Positions 19,282-22,283 of a DNA stretch of 22,283 nucleotides are shown in pieces (position 1 is the first letter of the stretch; the number at the start of each line of letters is the position of its first letter). The DNA comes from Penium margaritaceum (Eukaryota; Streptophyta; Zygnematophyceae; Desmidiales; Peniaceae). Below the pieces are notes generated by a model. It did not search any database, was not told the origin of the DNA, and was given only the letters and a program-made list of their open reading frames with translations. The DNA lies in NCBI GenBank assembly GCA_023375785.1, contig SZWC01009589.1, forward strand, positions 71,102 to 93,384, written 5' to 3'. A program made the translations under genes and the position numbers.

Positions 19282-19600
19282 AAGAAGGAAGGACGAAGAG
19301 GTCGACTAAGGGGCGATGAGAAGCCACTACTACTTTTGCCCCTACGATCGCAGAATCAGTAGTAATGGTGCAATGAGACCCCGAGAGTGGGGTCCACGAG
19401 GTCAGTTAGGCTGAGAGGCATAGACAAGGGAAGCAACTCAGAGGGTGAGACGACTGTGAGAATCCAGAAGTTGTTGCCGTTGTGCATGTTGCTGCGACTA
19501 CTAGAGGTAGCTACGAGTACGTGGCTCAGGCCAGAGAGGGGTCCACGACCGAGAAGTTCTAGACGTGTGCGAGTGTGGAAGGGATTGTCTTTCCAAGCTC
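19277..19600. repeat. Degenerate tandem array, right half
   Basis: Continuation of 9555-10035. Removing the element and one AAGTC restores a unit that matches the undisturbed paralogous unit at 9657-9715 (both continue AAGAAGGAAGG). Confidence 0.6.
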
Positions 19601-19608
19601 TAATACCA
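19597..19608 (-). promoter_or_regulatory. Minus-strand tRNA-iMet-like PBS of an older LTR element
   Basis: Reading minus, TGGTATTAGAGC followed by TTGG differs from the usual plant PBS at one base (C to T). If real, the old element's LTR lies to the right (positions above 19608) and its leader/gag to the left, which is the array the copia element landed in. No LTR pair could be found by eye. Confidence 0.4.
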
Positions 19609-20824
19609 GTCATTATTCCTTGAGGCACTTTGAGCAAGGGAAGTTAGGGATAAGAGTGTTTGGAGATCCTCACATGACCCACGTCATGGATCAAAGCTTG
19701 AGGTACTTCAAGTAAATCAATAATCAGAGTTAGCACAAGTAAGGCTAGGAGGAAGAGTTGAGCACACCGGTGAGCGTGACTCCTAGTCGTGCATGATGCA
19801 CACCAAGATCACGCCGTCACCCAGGGGTCGACCCCGACTTTTTGGAAATCACCGAGGGCGGCTAGTCACCGTGGCACAAATCAAATCTGACCGGGTGGCC
19901 TCCTAAGGATCAGCACCCGATTGACAAAATGTACCTCCCCAAAAAACCCACGAACAACTTGGAAATAGCTTAGGCATCCTCATGCGTCCAAGACCTAGAG
20001 CTCCCCACAAGCAAAACCAACACTGATATTCATGCAAGACGTGGATCAAGTGACCATGGGCCACATCTTGACTATGTGCTGCTGGTAGAGGGCATGAGCT
20101 CTATCATGGATGGTTCTCATATTGTGGGGTAGAGCTCCATCGCAGTCATACCACGGAGTCTCTTGTAGATGTTTGCGATAGTGTGTAAGTGGAGGAAGAC
20201 AAGAGGGCATTAATGTTTTAAAGGGCCACCAATTTGATCACAAGCACTAGTCATGCACTAATGATGTGTGGGAGCAGAGATCTCTAGCAACACATGCACA
20301 ATGCATCTCCATTGTTGGCATCTATCTTGAGTGTGCCATTTTGCGAGTGTGCATGGTTTGAAGGATGGACGATGGCTGGATGATCAGATGCATTTGTCTG
20401 CACCTCCATGGGTGCCCTCAATTTCTCCAATTTCTGCTATTTGGCCTCAAAGGATGAGTTGGACCTATGTTGCTCTTCGCTCCTACTACCCTGTTGGGCC
20501 AAAGATGTAGATTCTCACATACCCAACGGAAGCCATTGCCCAAGAAAAGGGGTGGAAAGCCTGCCTTTGTAGACTCTGTCAGAAGAAAAAGAACCTATGA
20601 ATTTAGCTTTTGCTTCATTCTCTGAGATATGGTTTAGATTCCAGTGTGCAATAGCAACTCAAAAAGCATTTTGTAGACTTGAAGAGAGTTGTGGGTGCAA
20701 AATGAAGCTATCTCCCCAGGTGCAAAGATTCTGCACAAAGTATGGGGGAAAGACCTGCCTAGCCCCTAGTGCACGGGGAATGAAGCAGTCTACATCTGGT
20801 CCTTATCTGCAAGGGTACCTGCCA
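19609..20824. other. 1.2-kb stretch with no recognisable gene
   Basis: Stops in all frames and no recognised motif. It may contain the LTR of the putative minus-strand element ending near 19609, but I found no partner copy in the window. Confidence 0.35.
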
Positions 20825-21186
20825 TCAGTTGCTGTGTATTGATCTTGAGGTTGAGGCGGATGGTGGTGCAGCCCCATGCGAACGTGCTGTAGAACATTTA
20901 GCCCCATGTCCTATTCGGTGGCAGCAATCTTCGCTGAACAAGTCCCCCTTCAGAACGTCTTTCATGAGAAGGGGGCGGCGAAGAACCCCAACACGACGAC
21001 TGAGCCGTAAATCCAGTAACCAAACGGTGTCAGAGCTGGTGAGGAACTCGGGCGGCGTCCGATGCACCGAAGCTCTAATCCGGAGGTGTCCTAACGCCCT
21101 CCGGTCCATCGGCAGAACGTGCACGTCGCCACGTGCACGCAAAGCCTGCTGGGATTCAGGTAGGCGGCTCGGCTGTCACTTGTCCC
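20825..21186. other. GC-moderate stretch with overlapping open frames, unassigned
   Basis: Both strands are open here (plus 20829-21212, minus 20825-21142). Neither product carries a motif I recognise. Because the next segment to the right may be a minus-strand retroelement fragment, the minus frame could be its decayed continuation. Confidence 0.25.
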
Positions 21187-21411
21187 TCAGTCCTGTCTCG
21201 AAGGCATCGTGAAGATCCAAGGGTCGTCCAGGAAGCCAGGCACGTGCAGCACGTGCATGTGGCATCCCCTGTTCAAGGACGCAACGAGCAGCTGAATCCG
21301 CCATAGACCCAAGCTCCTGAAGTGGCTTGACGTCTGTGAACTCGCCAGACGCTCAGCAAGTCGAGACAGCGCCAGTAAAGCCATGCGAGTAAGGATGATA
21401 CGCCACGACAC
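21187..21411 (-). pseudogene. Possible Ty3/gypsy-type RNase H tail fragment
   Basis: A 74-codon minus-strand frame ends ...CHMHVLHVPGFLDDPWIFTM then PSR. This resembles the C-terminal part of gypsy-type RNase H, where a strand leading to 'H(V/I)PG..N..AD.LSR' closes the domain. The Asn and Ala-Asp positions are not conserved and I see no flanking reverse transcriptase or integrase, so this is a weak call. Confidence 0.25.
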
Positions 21412-21492
21412 TGCATCGAAATCAGCACCAAAAGTCTACTCCTCGAAGGGGCTCACAGAAAAGGATCTGAGGGACAGCATCAGCACCCACAT

Positions 21493-21786
21493 GTCAGCGC
21501 ATGAATGTCAGCATGGGCACGTCAGCACGCGCATGTCAGCACACGCACGTCAGCGCACGCATGTCAGCACGCACACATTAGCGCACGCATGTCAGCATGC
21601 GCACGTCAGCGCACGCATGTCAGCACGCACACATCAGCGCACGCATGTCAGCATGCGCACGTCAGCGCACGCACGTCAGCACGCGCACATCAGCGCACGC
21701 ATGTCAGCATGCGCGCGTCAGTGCATGCACGTCAGCACGCACATATCAGCGCACCCATGTCAGCACGTGCACGTCAGCACGCGCAA
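21493..21786 (+). repeat. 14-bp minisatellite, 21 units
   Basis: Consensus GTCAGC(A/G)C(G/A)CGCA(C/T), starting at 21493; 21 x 14 = 294 bp fits the bounds exactly. Alternate units end CAT or CAC, giving a 28-bp sub-pattern. Because 14 is not a multiple of three and no stop occurs in the unit, all three plus frames stay open and give His/Ser/Ala/Arg-rich nonsense proteins; I do not call them genes. Confidence 0.9.
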
Positions 21787-22098
21787 CCAGAGCCTGCGGA
21801 GTCAGGGGATGTGTCGGCGGCATCGTTCGACGACGGCCGAATGACACCCTTGTTTGCAAGATGCGGCTGTACTGTTAGACTCGGAGTTTCCATTATCTGC
21901 ACGGGAGAAGGGGAAACAACAAAAAAAGAGTGAAGCACAAAAAAGGCAAACATGGGGGGGACAGAGAACACGGCATTGATGAGAGGGACAGAAGACGAGA
22001 AACTAAAAAGACGAATGAAACGCTTCTCCCAAAAAAAGAAGCACAGAAAAGCAGATTTCCAGCAAGCTGAGAAGGAGCCCATCAAAAGAAGTGCACAG
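21787..22098. other. Spacer between minisatellite and microsatellites
   Basis: Purine-rich plus strand (several A-runs) without a recognisable gene or repeat. Confidence 0.4.
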
Positions 22099-22283
22099 CG
22101 CACACGCACACGCACACGCACGCGCACGCGCACAGGCACGGGCACGCGCGCGGGCACGCGCGCGCACACGCACGCACACGCGCACGCGCGCACGCGCGCA
22201 GCAACGCACGCACGCACGCACGCACGCACGCCCGCCCGCCCGCCCGCCCGCCCGCCCGCCCGCCCGCCCGAACGCACGCACGC
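22099..22283. repeat. Compound microsatellite: CA/CG, ACGC, CCGC
   Basis: 22099-22200 is mostly alternating CACG/CGCG purine-pyrimidine sequence. (ACGC)n follows to about 22229, then about ten CCGC units to about 22269, and ACGC returns at the window end. The array runs off the right edge, so its full length is unknown. Confidence 0.9.

Noticed and set aside
21493..21786. CRISPR-like regular repetition
   Set aside because: Units are contiguous 14-bp repeats with no unique spacers, and the genome context is eukaryotic.
21383..21933. Three plus-strand His/Ser/Ala/Arg-rich proteins
   Set aside because: Translations of a 14-bp minisatellite in its three frames.

Overview
This window looks like nuclear DNA of a plant-type (streptophyte) eukaryote. 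The reasons are a POP5-like RNase P subunit exon with a plausible spliceosomal donor site, a Ty1/copia retrotransposon primed by the plant-type initiator-Met tRNA site TGGTATCAGAGCC, and GC-rich exon-like segments set in AT-rich spacer DNA. The low-complexity Gly/Ser/Ala tracts and trinucleotide runs would fit a streptophyte alga or early-diverging plant, but I cannot fix the lineage from sequence alone. There is no bacterial-style operon, CRISPR array, tRNA or rRNA gene that I can see.

Layout. Bases 44-329 (minus strand) are exon 1 of a POP5-like gene, running off the left edge into an intron. Its 5' end and upstream flank are duplicated at 408-482, leaving a broken ATG-to-CTG copy, and two GTAC-centred palindromes lie further upstream. 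Bases 820-1050 are CTG/CCG low-complexity DNA. Bases 1435-3939 form a 2.5-kb structure with 96-bp inverted repeats at both ends and a very AT-rich, non-coding interior. Bases 3940-7215 show no recognisable gene. Bases 7216-9183 are an old direct tandem duplication with units of about 1 kb. Bases about 9555-10035 and 19277-19600 are two halves of one degenerate tandem array, split by the retrotransposon.

The main element is a Ty1/copia LTR retrotransposon at 10036-19276 (9.24 kb): LTRs of 829 and 834 bp, a 5-bp AAGTC target duplication, PBS, a 1.4-kb leader rich in CAG repeats, Gag with a CCHC knuckle, protease, integrase, reverse transcriptase and RNase H in the copia order, and a polypurine tract. 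It is dead as it stands: several in-frame stops in Gag and at least four reading-frame breaks in Gag-Pol. One break is a 261-bp direct duplication whose junction carries the only N in the window and is probably an assembly artefact. Another is a GC-rich minisatellite inside the integrase core that ends in a perfect 18-bp-arm hairpin. The LTRs differ at roughly 35 sites (about 4%, counted by eye), mostly transitions.

To the right, a minus-strand tRNA-iMet-like primer site at 19597-19608 hints at an older, oppositely oriented LTR element. A weak Ty3/gypsy-like RNase H remnant may lie at 21187-21411. A 14-bp minisatellite of 21 units fills 21493-21786, and the window ends in alternating CA/CG, ACGC and CCGC microsatellites. 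I found no convincing new biological system. The most informative signals are the nested insertion with an internal 'empty-site' control, the hairpin-capped array inside integrase, and the evenly spaced TGACGTCA cluster in the retrotransposon leader.
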